Source: a virus. From it: DNA of 53,388 bases. Numbering within the stretch: position 1 is the stretch's first letter; each line of letters opens with the position of its first letter. The translations under genes and the position numbers were made by a program. Of this stretch, positions 35,178-42,186 are shown one piece after another. Below the pieces are notes generated by a model. That model was not told where the DNA came from. It saw nothing but the letters and a program-made list of their open reading frames with translations, and did no database searches. Location of the stretch: the IMG/VR virus record IMGVR_UViG_3300015245_000011, positions 1-53,388 of that record; one strand, written 5' to 3'.

Positions 35178-35198
35178 CCCTGGAAGGGATTGAAACGA
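35178..35198 (+). repeat. Solitary CRISPR-repeat-like element, copy B
   Basis: Identical over 21 bases to 20981-21001, including the CCCT/AGGG hairpin and the ATTGAAAC end. It lies 2 bases beyond the stop codon of the zinc-ribbon gene at 35201-35440, and about 55 bases upstream of the promoter at 35117-35125. No further repeat copies or spacers follow. Confidence 0.65.
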
Positions 35199-35200
35199 TC

Positions 35201-35440
35201 TTAGCGTACGACGGTACGGTACGTTCCCGTACCGTTGCCGTACCCACCGCCCACGGCGTTAGCGCGGCCATCATCTCGTGCACCAGCGCCCATGGTCCCG
35301 CCGGTTTTGCTCTTGGTGACAAAGCGCAGCGTGCCGCAGGTTGGGCACTCGAAGGAATTCCCCGTTTCAAACTCTTTACGGAACACCATCTGGTGACGGC
35401 CGCGGGAATGCTCGATGCAGGATGGACAGACGATCGTCAT
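35201..35440 (-). CDS. Zinc-ribbon protein, 79 aa
   Basis: MTIVCPSCIEHSRGRH, then FECPTCGTLRFV: two CxxC pairs about 30 residues apart, a standard zinc ribbon, followed by a Gly/Thr-rich tail. The ATG at 35440 is preferred to 35458 because GGAGG precedes it. The tail is encoded by a CGTACC-rich stretch that also forms an 8-bp DNA hairpin (35216-35235), so its sequence may be shaped by that structure. Confidence 0.6.
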   Translation of the reverse strand: MTIVCPSCIEHSRGRHQMVFRKEFETGNSFECPTCGTLRFVTKSKTGGTMGAGARDDGRANAVGGGYGNGTGTYRTVVR

Positions 35441-35601
35441 AGGGTGAAACCTCCCCAAGAAGTAGGGAGGGAGGGCTCGACCACCGCATGGTGTGGATCA
35501 CAGGGCAGGAGCCGATATCCCAGTGGAGGGCGTACATCTCAGGCGTGCGACTGAGAGAGCCGGTGTCCAGCGCTAGGATAGTAGCATACGGATGCGGTAT
35601 T

Positions 35602-35790
35602 CTACAACAAACGCGCCAAGACTGCCGGCCCTTCGTCTTCCATGGCCCGTAGGAACGCTTCAACGCTGAGGCTACACGCTGCCGCCACATCGTCCATGGC
35701 CACGGCGGCGATCTGACAACTCGCCTCGATAGGAAACATATACCCCAGGGCATTGGTGCTAAAGACGGCTCCACGCAACTGCGCGGTCAC
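35602..35790 (-). CDS. Small helical protein, 62 aa, GTG start
   Basis: Not recognised. TAQLRGAVFSTNALGYMFPI, then a helix AAVAMDDVAAACSLSVEAFL and AMEDEGPAVLARLL. The GTG at 35790 has only a weak ribosome site; coupling to the small gene ending at 35800 is likely. Composition is coding-like. Confidence 0.45.
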   Translation of the reverse strand: MTAQLRGAVFSTNALGYMFPIEASCQIAAVAMDDVAAACSLSVEAFLRAMEDEGPAVLARLL

Positions 35791-35799
35791 ACCGCCTGG

Positions 35800-35889
35800 T
35801 CACAGCCCTTTATTCCTGTGTCCCCAGGAGGAGGTCCGCCACCAGTTGGCGGTTTCGAGAACGGCCCGTTTTTCGGTGGTGGTCAGCAT
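35800..35889 (-). CDS. Very small peptide gene, 29 aa
   Basis: MLTTTEKRAVLETANWWRTS followed by SWGHRNKGL. AAGGA lies 6 bases before the ATG at 35889. A helical, Trp-rich peptide between the terminase-linked gene and the 62-residue gene. An overlapping 27-residue frame starts 4 bases earlier; this one has the better spacing. Expression is uncertain. Confidence 0.4.
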   Translation of the reverse strand: MLTTTEKRAVLETANWWRTSSWGHRNKGL

Positions 35890-35911
35890 GCATTGTCCTT
35901 GCGTCAGGAGG

Positions 35912-36304
35912 TCAGAGCGCCTGGGTACCTTCGACCCCGCGCCCCAGACGGTCTTCCGTGCGCTTGCGCAGCATCTGCTGGGCCATAATCACATACGTGA
36001 GCGCGTCATGATTCTCTTTGCAGGCATAGGCCCCGGACTGAAAGCCTTCCAGCCGGTCGCGCACAATCGCCAGCAGCGCCTCATTACTCACCCCATTGAC
36101 CCCCACCTCCTGCACCGGCCCCTCCTGGAAGTGCGTGTCCCAGGTCCAGCGGTCCAGATACTCAATCCGGTAGTGGTGACAGGCGCCGCCGTAGCCCGGC
36201 TCATCCATCACCCGAATGCGGAGCTGGTCATTGAGGGACGGAACTTTCTGGGGAGGGACATTGGGATGCTCCACTTTGTGCGTCTCAATCTCACGAAACA
36301 TCAT
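35912..36304 (-). CDS. Terminase-linked protein with Acb2/Tad1-like hairpin (candidate anti-CBASS), 130 aa
   Basis: The N-terminal half is a beta domain (QLRIRVMDEPGYGGACHHYR, then FQEGPVQEVGVNG). The C-terminal half is GFQSGAYACKENHDALTYVI followed by MAQQMLRKRTEDRLGRGVEG. Phage proteins with this GFQSGP-x-ACxEN-x2-AL helix and RGVEGT end are common beside terminase genes. The helix is similar to the Acb2/Tad1 hairpin (REAS-x-ALTKLEEA), which sequesters cyclic oligonucleotides to block CBASS and Thoeris immunity. That link is from motif memory and needs testing. The ATG at 36304, not 36439, is used because the longer frame runs into the terminase gene. Confidence 0.5.
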   Translation of the reverse strand: MMFREIETHKVEHPNVPPQKVPSLNDQLRIRVMDEPGYGGACHHYRIEYLDRWTWDTHFQEGPVQEVGVNGVSNEALLAIVRDRLEGFQSGAYACKENHDALTYVIMAQQMLRKRTEDRLGRGVEGTQAL

Positions 36305-36305
36305 T

Positions 36306-38015
36306 TCACCACTCCAGAAACGTTGCAGGTTGTTGCATGCCGTCCAGTGTTTCTCCCAGGGTTGCACCCATAACACGTGAAAGCATCGCCGCATCCCGGT
36401 CATGAATCTCTTCCTGATGCTGTAAGTGTAAAGCATCAAAGGGGAACTGCAGGGCTATCTGCGCGTGCGACGTCTGCGGGATATGGTTCTGAAACCGGCC
36501 CATCAGCGCAATGCCCCAGGCCATGAGCAAATCGTCATGCCCGCTTAACGCTTCAATCGCCCCACTGTCCTTCTCGCCAAACGTCCGGAGCTGCGTGAGG
36601 AGGGCCCGTGAATGAATCAGGGCGGAGCGCTCATCGATCACTTCCCGCATCCTGGCAATCATCTGGGGTTTGGTCCTGGAATTGGTTTCCCACCCATATA
36701 GGACTGGATTATACGCCCGTATTCTATCGTTAGCGCCTTTCCAGCCGCCAATAGACGGGTAGTTATAGGAGTCACGGAGGTAGACAATGAGTTCGCGGCC
36801 GCCGCCCCCGCCACTACTCTGGACTTCTGGAAAGAGGAGGGCCTCATTATACGCCCGACCCAGCATGGCCAGGTCTCTGGCAAACGTATGCGGCGGTGCT
36901 GGCGCTTCGTACTCGGCCACTTGCTCGAGCGTATCCATGTCCACCACTTCTGCGGCACTCCGTGAATGGGATGCATCATCATGCCCCATGGCGCTATCAG
37001 CCCCAATTACATACTCGTGCCCAGGAGAGGGAGGTTTGAAGATCACAAATCTTCCCTCTGTATCGTCTTGAAAACGCACGTGTTCTCGTACTTCAAGAAG
37101 TTTGCCACGGCGCCCCCGTTCAACCCAGGGCTCCAGCCACAGCAGGTCCCTGGCGGAGAAATAGGGCGTTCCTGACATAATGAACGCCATCTCGGGGGTC
37201 GCCGGGTACTCCTGGTTAAATTTCTCGGGATCGTCCTGACACTCGTCCACAATGACACGCCGCCGCCAGCGTAACTGTCCCCAGGTGAGTCCCAGGTCTT
37301 TTTTGAGCTGCGCCTCATCACTCTCCATATCGTCGAGCGGCTTGTTATTCAAAGACGTATACTGCGGAAAGGTATGCCACGGCAGGAAGATCGGCACAAA
37401 GGACCCCTCGCCCTTGACTGCCTTGAGCCATTCTTCGTAAAACAGTGCCCCGTCATCGACCATGCCGTTGGCCGTGGACTCAATAAACGCCGCGCTAAAG
37501 ACATCTTCTTCCCGTGGCAAACACTGGAGAATGGCCAGCATGGCCAACGGATCTTTCCAGAACGCGACTTCGGAGAGATGGCAGGCGGTCAGATCGCTGC
37601 CGCGTGTGGCATTGGGGCTTCCGGCCGTCGCCAGTTCCATCGTCGAATGGCGAAACTGAATCTTGTGCCCGGTAATAGTGCCAATAGCCTTGAGCGGCGA
37701 GGCTTCTACAAAGCGTTTGGACATATCCCAGATACGCTCGGTCGGCTTGGCCTCATGCGCGACGACCATGACCTGCGAATAATCCTGCATGACACAGAGG
37801 CAGGTGAGAAAGTTCTCAATCCAGGAGGACATCCCCAACCGGCGCGCTTTGAGGACAATGCGGCGAATCGGGCGGCCGGCGTCGAGGTCCGGCGCAATCG
37901 AGCGGTGGATATAGTCTTGCGCCTGGTTAAACCGCATCGGCACAATCGCGCGCCGGGGCGTCCGGACCGGGAGACGTTCCATGAGGCGGCGGTAGACCTG
38001 GCTAGGGAGCGGCAT
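36306..38015 (-). CDS. Terminase large subunit, 569 aa
   Basis: The DNA-packaging motor. The ATPase domain has a Walker-A-like LKARRLGMSSW (about 55-65), a Walker-B/catalytic segment HLSEVAFW and FIESTANG. The C-terminal RNase H-type nuclease has GADSAMGHDD (first metal Asp), then FPEVQSSGGG and GHDDLLMAWG (last metal Asp). The Walker A lacks the usual GK[ST] but matches the R-rich variant seen in other terminases. The start at 38015 overlaps the upstream gene by 14 bases. Confidence 0.85.
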   Translation of the reverse strand: MPLPSQVYRRLMERLPVRTPRRAIVPMRFNQAQDYIHRSIAPDLDAGRPIRRIVLKARRLGMSSWIENFLTCLCVMQDYSQVMVVAHEAKPTERIWDMSKRFVEASPLKAIGTITGHKIQFRHSTMELATAGSPNATRGSDLTACHLSEVAFWKDPLAMLAILQCLPREEDVFSAAFIESTANGMVDDGALFYEEWLKAVKGEGSFVPIFLPWHTFPQYTSLNNKPLDDMESDEAQLKKDLGLTWGQLRWRRRVIVDECQDDPEKFNQEYPATPEMAFIMSGTPYFSARDLLWLEPWVERGRRGKLLEVREHVRFQDDTEGRFVIFKPPSPGHEYVIGADSAMGHDDASHSRSAAEVVDMDTLEQVAEYEAPAPPHTFARDLAMLGRAYNEALLFPEVQSSGGGGGRELIVYLRDSYNYPSIGGWKGANDRIRAYNPVLYGWETNSRTKPQMIARMREVIDERSALIHSRALLTQLRTFGEKDSGAIEALSGHDDLLMAWGIALMGRFQNHIPQTSHAQIALQFPFDALHLQHQEEIHDRDAAMLSRVMGATLGETLDGMQQPATFLEW

Positions 38016-38280
38016 AACTCACCATGGTTTCCGGGAGTCCCGCCACGGCGGCGTGCAGCTGCGCCGCCAGTCGTGCCTCGGTTGGCCAACTGAGCACGTG
38101 CACATGGCCATAGGTAAGCCTGGCAATCTGCTCGGCCTGCTCTACATACTGATAGTCGGGATTGGCGCGCACCGCCTGGCGCCACACGTCAAACGCCTCG
38201 TGGTCACGGGCAATGCACCAGAAAGAAAACACTGGTTCCCAGGGGAAAGGGTCGCGGAGTCGCCAGCGAGGCAGCGGCAT
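38002..38280 (-). CDS. Hypothetical protein upstream of terminase, 92 aa
   Basis: Not recognised. Tryptophan/proline-rich N-terminus (LPRWRLRDPFPWEPVFSFW) and a helical C-terminus (YVEQAEQIARLTYGHVHV, RLAAQLHAAVAGL). It overlaps the terminase start by 14 bases. A small-terminase role is possible from position, but no DNA-binding motif is evident. Confidence 0.55.
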   Translation of the reverse strand: MPLPRWRLRDPFPWEPVFSFWCIARDHEAFDVWRQAVRANPDYQYVEQAEQIARLTYGHVHVLSWPTEARLAAQLHAAVAGLPETMVSYAAP

Positions 38281-38308
38281 GGCTTAGGAACGTACGGAGG
38301 AGGGAAGG

Positions 38309-38563
38309 TTAGCTACAGGAGACCCGGTCGTACTCATGATACGCTACTCCAGGAAAGGCCTGCGCATTGAGCGCGGTCAGCACCGCCTGCTCCTGCGCCC
38401 GCAGCGCCGCCGTGGCGATGTCCAGTGCGTCACATGCCACCACCAGCGCATGGCGCCATTCCTCGTCGGTCATGGTCCCATAGCGCAGACGCCAGCGCAG
38501 ATGCGCCGTCCACACGTCTTGCGGCTGCCAGCTCAGGATATCGGTCATGGTTTTAACTGCCAT
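38309..38563 (-). CDS. Hypothetical protein, 84 aa
   Basis: MAVKTMTDILSWQPQDVWTA, then HLRWRLRYGTMTDEEWRHAL and a helix IATAALRAQEQAVLTAL. The ATG at 38563 overlaps the stop of the coiled-coil gene (38553). Its compact helical composition could suit a small terminase subunit, but no family is recognised. Confidence 0.55.
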   Translation of the reverse strand: MAVKTMTDILSWQPQDVWTAHLRWRLRYGTMTDEEWRHALVVACDALDIATAALRAQEQAVLTALNAQAFPGVAYHEYDRVSCS

Positions 38564-39290
38564 AACGCGTCCCCCGCGTCTGGGCGTCGAGCACCGCCCG
38601 CTCAATCTCCGCACTGCGCTGGTCACTCAGCACAAACGTGCCCAAGAATTCGGGCTGAGGTTCGTCCTGGCCTGCCTGCCCCGCGTCTTCGAGCCTGGAG
38701 AGCCGGGTGTCAAACGTCAGCAGCGTGTCGGCCACTCTGGCGACCAGGCGCTCGAGCGCTTGCACCTGCCGTGTTTCTGGTGCCACCCGGCGGCCTTCCA
38801 CCGGACGCCGCAGCGTCTGCGCCTCAGCCTGCACCTGCGCTACCGTTTGCGACAGCGTTGCCAGTGTGCTGAGTGCCTGCGGAATCATCTCCGCAAACGG
38901 CACCTCGAGATGATTCTGGCGATAGTACTCCGCCAGCGGCTGCATCATCTGCTGCACGCCAGTCACAAACGTCTGGCGCTGGTCTTCAAGACGGCTGGTG
39001 AGTTGCCCCACCCGCTCCCGCAGCACCTGTACTTCCGCCTGCAGGGCCGATTCGGCTTCGAGCGAGCGGCGCAATGTCGCTGCCTGGTGCGCCGGCTCAG
39101 CCTGCCTGACGTGCCCACCACCCTCCAGCTCCGGCGCCGTGAGCTCCACCGGCCACGGCTGGCTTTGCGGCTGCACGGGGACACCGTATCCACAGTCGAC
39201 ACAGTACTGTCTTCCACTGTGCCACACCGCCTTGCAGTGCGGACACGTCCAGGGTTGCATCGCCAGGGGACCGTTGACGTCAGCCATCAT
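38553..39290 (-). CDS. Zinc-ribbon coiled-coil protein, 245 aa
   Basis: An N-terminal zinc ribbon (CPHCKAVWHSGRQYCVDCG, about residues 16-34) is followed by a Pro/Glu linker and a long coiled coil (LQAEVQVLRERVGQLTSRLE, then QVQAEAQTLRRPV and ALERLVARVADTLLTFDTR). It starts behind GGAG and overlaps the neighbouring 59-residue gene. The arrangement suggests an oligomeric scaffold or adaptor, possibly terminase-related. No family recognised. Confidence 0.55.
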   Translation of the reverse strand: MMADVNGPLAMQPWTCPHCKAVWHSGRQYCVDCGYGVPVQPQSQPWPVELTAPELEGGGHVRQAEPAHQAATLRRSLEAESALQAEVQVLRERVGQLTSRLEDQRQTFVTGVQQMMQPLAEYYRQNHLEVPFAEMIPQALSTLATLSQTVAQVQAEAQTLRRPVEGRRVAPETRQVQALERLVARVADTLLTFDTRLSRLEDAGQAGQDEPQPEFLGTFVLSDQRSAEIERAVLDAQTRGTRYGS

Positions 39291-39459
39291 GCGTCTCCAC
39301 CGGTAGCGCCGCGAGCCGCGCCTCGGCCTCGTCCCTGGTCATGCCCTGCTCCATGAGCCAGGCCACCAACACCCCAGCCCCCACCCAGGCGCCCGCCACC
39401 GCTTCAGCGCCTTTCGCGCACGCCTCATACTGCGCGTTTAAGACGTCAGTCCTGTCCAT
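39280..39459 (-). CDS. Small helical protein, 59 aa
   Basis: MDRTDVLNAQYEACAKGAEA, then a Gly/Ala/Val-rich helix (VAGAWVGAGVLVAWLMEQG) and ARLAALPV. The ATG at 39459 has AGGAGG upstream and overlaps the stop of the gene before it. The middle helix is hydrophobic enough to be membrane-associated. Function unknown. Confidence 0.55.
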   Translation of the reverse strand: MDRTDVLNAQYEACAKGAEAVAGAWVGAGVLVAWLMEQGMTRDEAEARLAALPVETHDG

Positions 39460-39817
39460 CCGTCCCCTCCTGCGCGTCACTGCCCCCGACCCAAATCTCC
39501 GCCATGAGCCCCTGAAACTCCTCTAACCGCCGCGCTTCCTCTTCCCCACCACCACGGCGAGACGCCAGTCTGATTTTCAGGACCGTCTCCGCCGCCCGGC
39601 TAATCATCCCCATCGTCGATAAGGGCGACTGGTACTGGGTAAAGGACCCCCATTGGCGAGCAATCAGGCGCGGAATCTCCTGCCATACCCGCTCTGACGC
39701 TATATCCTGGGCGTCGTCTAACAGGGTGAGAAGGGCCGACCCAAACGGATCGGACGGTATGGCCGGAGGCGGGGAGGCGTGCGACTGCGAACGCTGCTGG
39801 GCATAGGATACCGGCAT
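39446..39817 (-). CDS. Hypothetical protein, 123 aa
   Basis: Pro/Ser-rich N-terminus, then helices (FGSALLTLLDDAQDIASERV, MISRAAETVLKIRLASRRGG) and an acidic C-terminus. The ATG at 39817 with GGAG upstream follows the zinc-ribbon gene by 5 bases. No family recognised. Confidence 0.55.
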   Translation of the reverse strand: MPVSYAQQRSQSHASPPPAIPSDPFGSALLTLLDDAQDIASERVWQEIPRLIARQWGSFTQYQSPLSTMGMISRAAETVLKIRLASRRGGGEEEARRLEEFQGLMAEIWVGGSDAQEGTDGQD

Positions 39818-39822
39818 GGGCC

Positions 39823-40152
39823 TTACTCCCCTCGCTTCCACGCCTGTGCTTCTAACGCCGCCGCCGATACCTCACGCGGCGCTTGCAGCCGAAGCCGGCC
39901 ATGCGCATCTGTGACTAACACCTCGCCACAGTACCAACACACCGATTCGTCCCCAGGGCGGGGAGGACCCTGCGAACCCTCGCCAGGCAGTACCACCTCC
40001 CGCGCTGCATCTAACACATAGCCACAGGACGGACACAACTGCGCAGGCACCAGAAACACACCGCCAGGGGCCTTCGACACGCAAATGCCCTCCAGGGTGA
40101 CAAGGGCGATACAAACCAGCAAGGGGAGGAACGCTCTATGGATCAAGGGCAT
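39823..40152 (-). CDS. Zinc-ribbon protein with hydrophobic N-terminus, 109 aa
   Basis: A hydrophobic first helix (AFLPLLVCIALVTLEGICV) is followed by CPSCGYVLDAAREVVLPGEG and CWYCGEVLVTDAHG, a two-pair zinc ribbon. The first helix may be a membrane anchor, or the true start may lie further in. It sits 139 bases downstream of the RepL-like gene, behind the G-quadruplex motif. Confidence 0.5.
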   Translation of the reverse strand: MPLIHRAFLPLLVCIALVTLEGICVSKAPGGVFLVPAQLCPSCGYVLDAAREVVLPGEGSQGPPRPGDESVCWYCGEVLVTDAHGRLRLQAPREVSAAALEAQAWKRGE

Positions 40153-40198
40153 AGGAGATACCCTGTAGGTGACTGGGTAATAATTTAAAAAGGACTAT

Positions 40199-40235
40199 GG
40201 GGTGATGGGGACCTGGGGGTGGTGGGGCTAGGGGG
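40199..40235 (+). other. G-quadruplex motif (five G-tracts)
   Basis: Five runs of four to five G in 37 bases, separated by 3-4 bases (TGAT, ACCT, TGGT, CTA), directly in the 139-bp gap between the second RepL-like gene and the zinc-ribbon gene. On the plus strand this is a canonical intramolecular quadruplex. It lies on the template strand for leftward transcription, so it could slow RNA polymerase or a replication fork. Confidence 0.7.
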
Positions 40236-40291
40236 CGTTTGCGTCTCTATTTCTGCGACCCCCTGCTTGCCCGTGCCTCCCCCGCCGTCCC

Positions 40292-40801
40292 TCAGCCCTG
40301 CGTCTGTGGCCCATTATCCCACGTCTGGGCGAGGTGTGCAAGCTCAGCTTCCGCATCCCAGTTCTTTTGCGCAATCCGCGCCTTCCACGGCCGCCCGCGC
40401 CAGCACAGGTGGGGCGAGAGCCTCCACCTGAGCGGCACTCCCCCAGCATCATACTCCAGCCGCACCAGGTCATGACTCAGCAACAGCTGCCAGGCCCGCC
40501 GCGTCACGCCATACGACATCCCCGTCCGCCGTGCCCCCTCCGCCATCGAGTAGTACACATAGTTCGCCGGCTCCATCGTCCCTGCGAGTGCCCAGAACAG
40601 GCGCCAGGACGGCGGCGTCATCCACAGCGCGCCGCCTAACTCTGTCATCGCCCGCTGAAAGACACAGATCGTGCCCTCCTCCGCGAGCAGACGTTTGCCC
40701 TGGCGTGTCAGATCATCAATCCCTGATCCATGGTCCGTTTCCACATGAGATCCGCCGTGTCGCCCATGTGTGCGAGGTTTGCGTTGAAGCGATACCGCCA
40801 C
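40292..40801 (-). CDS. RepL-like winged-helix protein, second copy, up to 169 aa
   Basis: From ICVFQRAMTELGG to WRLSPHLCWRG it matches the RepL-type plasmid/phage initiator pattern. There is a helical domain (TPPSWRLFWALAGTMEPANY), a helix-turn-helix (AEGARRTGMSYGVTRRAWQL) and the wing ending RLSPHLCWRG. It is a clear paralogue of the gene just upstream. Two starts are possible: GTG at 40801 behind AAAGGA (overlapping the previous gene by 94 bases) and GTG at 40741. It may initiate replication or regulate the leftward unit. Confidence 0.55.
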   Translation of the reverse strand: MAVSLQRKPRTHGRHGGSHVETDHGSGIDDLTRQGKRLLAEEGTICVFQRAMTELGGALWMTPPSWRLFWALAGTMEPANYVYYSMAEGARRTGMSYGVTRRAWQLLLSHDLVRLEYDAGGVPLRWRLSPHLCWRGRPWKARIAQKNWDAEAELAHLAQTWDNGPQTQG

Positions 40802-41076
40802 TGGTTTCCTTTCGGGGCATGCTCCCGTACCAACACGCCAGCAATGAGGAGATGCCCAAGATTGCGCGAGAGTTGCGCTTCGGAGATGTATGCCTTCGCG
40901 GCAAGCTGCTTTTGACTATACTGTATAAAACCTCCGTAAATCATCCCACCCATGCACACCGCCATGACGCGCCAGTCGGATGCCGTCAGCCCTACATTCC
41001 CCCCGAGTTGCTCCATCACTGCCTTGAACACCTGGACAAACAACTCATGCTCGCGTAGCTTCCGCCTGGAGGGCAT
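40708..41076 (-). CDS. RepL-like winged-helix protein, first copy, 122 aa
   Basis: The core VFKAVMEQLGGNVGLTASDW, MAVCMGGMIYGGFIQYSQKQL, an HTH (AKAYISEAQLSRNLGHLLIA) and the wing WRYRFNANLAHMGD align residue by residue with the neighbouring copy and fit the RepL replication-protein pattern. The ATG at 41076 is chosen because the promoter at 41114-41142 would start RNA near 41107, leaving a 30-base leader with AAAGGCGG; the upstream ATG at 41100 would have almost none. It is the first gene of the leftward unit. Repeats rich in TGCAAT lie over its promoter, as in autoregulated initiators. Confidence 0.55.
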   Translation of the reverse strand: MPSRRKLREHELFVQVFKAVMEQLGGNVGLTASDWRVMAVCMGGMIYGGFIQYSQKQLAAKAYISEAQLSRNLGHLLIAGVLVREHAPKGNQWRYRFNANLAHMGDTADLMWKRTMDQGLMI

Positions 41077-41100
41077 GTCCAACCGCCTTTCTTGTGGCAT

Positions 41101-41180
41101 AACCCTTGCATGCAATATACACACATTGCATAGCTGATGCAATAGACCATTGCGCAGACTATGCAATGTAACCCCTGATG
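41101..41180. promoter_or_regulatory. TGCAAT repeat cluster over the leftward promoter
   Basis: Within 80 bases the word TGCAAT or its complement ATTGCA occurs about four times, with close variants (TTGCATGCAAT, CATTGCAT, GATGCAAT, CATTGCGC, TATGCAATG). It sits immediately upstream of the first RepL-like gene and overlaps its promoter. This resembles iterons or an autorepressor site; either would fit a replication initiator. Confidence 0.55.
41114..41142 (-). promoter_or_regulatory. Leftward promoter
   Basis: On the minus strand: TTGCAT (41142-41137), 17-base spacer, TATATT (41119-41114). A second candidate, TTGACA with TAGTCT at 17 bases, lies about 40 bases further upstream. It would start the RepL-like genes and probably the leftward unit. 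Confidence 0.55.
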
Positions 41181-41459
41181 TCAAGCAGTAAAATAGCGGG
41201 TGTCAGAGAGCCTCTTCTATGATCTTTTATCTTAGGGAAGGGACCAGCTTATTGCTGGTAGGCCATTTTCCTCGCTTTCCTCGCATTTTCCCAGTTTTGC
41301 GGCCCCACACCAACAAATGGAACATTAAGACCTAAAAAACAGCTGAACAGCCGAGAGAAGAGTGAATTTGTCCCCTTTCCCAAGTCTTACAGTAAGATCC
41401 AAAGACTTTTTTTGTCCTCGACTGGGTGGGTGAAACAAAGACACCCGAAGAAAAAGAAG

Positions 41460-41900
41460 GGTGGGGGGACTGATCCCCCCAGACCCCCCTAATGTCGCTA
41501 ACGCTCCGTAAGGTAAAAAAACACTCTTTCTTTACCGTCGCGGCACCATCGCGACGGAACGCGTTCGTCCGCGAACGTCGTTCATTCCGAACTGGAGCGC
41601 GCGACAAAGTCGTAGCGCGGAGCCGGCAGAGGGACGACACGCACAGTCGCGGTGGTTTAGGCGTTGTCGCGCTTCAGACGTGGCGAGGCGAAGATCTGAG
41701 ACGCGCTCGTTGGCGCGCACCACGGGCCATCCGCCACGAAGAAAACCCGTGGAGCGACGCAAAAACGATCATTCCTGGTCGAAAGAGCCGCACCAGCAGA
41801 TCCGAACCGCGGAGCGGGTTGCGAGGAGTTGGGGGGCTTTAGCCCTCCAAAGCTCGCAACAAAACCTCTCCGCAGATCCGAGGGGTTTTTCTCTCTACTC
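41460..41900. other. Hairpin-dense structured region
   Basis: Consecutive perfect stems: GGGGGGA/TCCCCCC (41463-41480, loop CTGA); CCGTCGCG/CGCGACGG (41535-41557); CGTTCG/CGAACG (41562-41577); a GCGC-CGAC/GTCG-GCGC stem near 41598-41620; and a nested cruciform GTTGCGAG/CTCGCAAC (41818-41860) enclosing GGGGGGC/GCCCTCC. AAAACC ... GGTTTTT follows near 41861-41888 and may terminate transcription. It could be a structured noncoding RNA or an origin/packaging element. Confidence 0.5.
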
Positions 41901-41973
41901 TCTATCTCTTCGTACTATGGATGCTGGTGGGCGCGAAACTGTCAATGACTCCAGCCTTAATAGCCCTACGCAT

Positions 41974-42023
41974 GCATGTACATGCGGTTGCATAAAGGGA
42001 CAGGCATGTACATACGGCTACAT
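41974..42023. repeat. Paired GCATGTACAT repeats with 12-bp palindrome
   Basis: Two 20-base imperfect direct repeats (41974-41993 and 42004-42023, 17 of 20 identical), spaced by 30 bases centre to centre. The first contains the perfect palindrome GCATGTACATGC. They lie about 140 bases upstream of the rightward promoter and look like operators. Confidence 0.55.
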
Positions 42024-42157
42024 GTCTAAGTTGGCCTAATGTAACCTTTTCTAGTACATTATCTTTCCTACTAGGATGACCTGTTACATAATAGTTTATA
42101 ATCATATAACCACTATCTTATCAACAACTTGTACTTGCTACCTGCCTGTAAACTGGA

Positions 42158-42186
42158 TTGACGATAGAGCTAGGCGAACGTATATT
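42158..42186 (+). promoter_or_regulatory. Strong rightward promoter
   Basis: TTGACG (42158-42163), exactly 17 bases, TATATT (42181-42186): the best sigma-70 match seen in this control region. It would transcribe the leader and the rightward operon beginning at 42673. Confidence 0.65.

Noticed and set aside
35216-35235. 8-bp hairpin ACGGTACG/CGTACCGT as a terminator
   Set aside because: It lies inside the zinc-ribbon coding region and no U-tract follows.
41332-41640. Minus-strand 102-codon frame in the control region
   Set aside because: No ribosome site, low-complexity Arg/Ser protein, and it runs through perfect hairpins.
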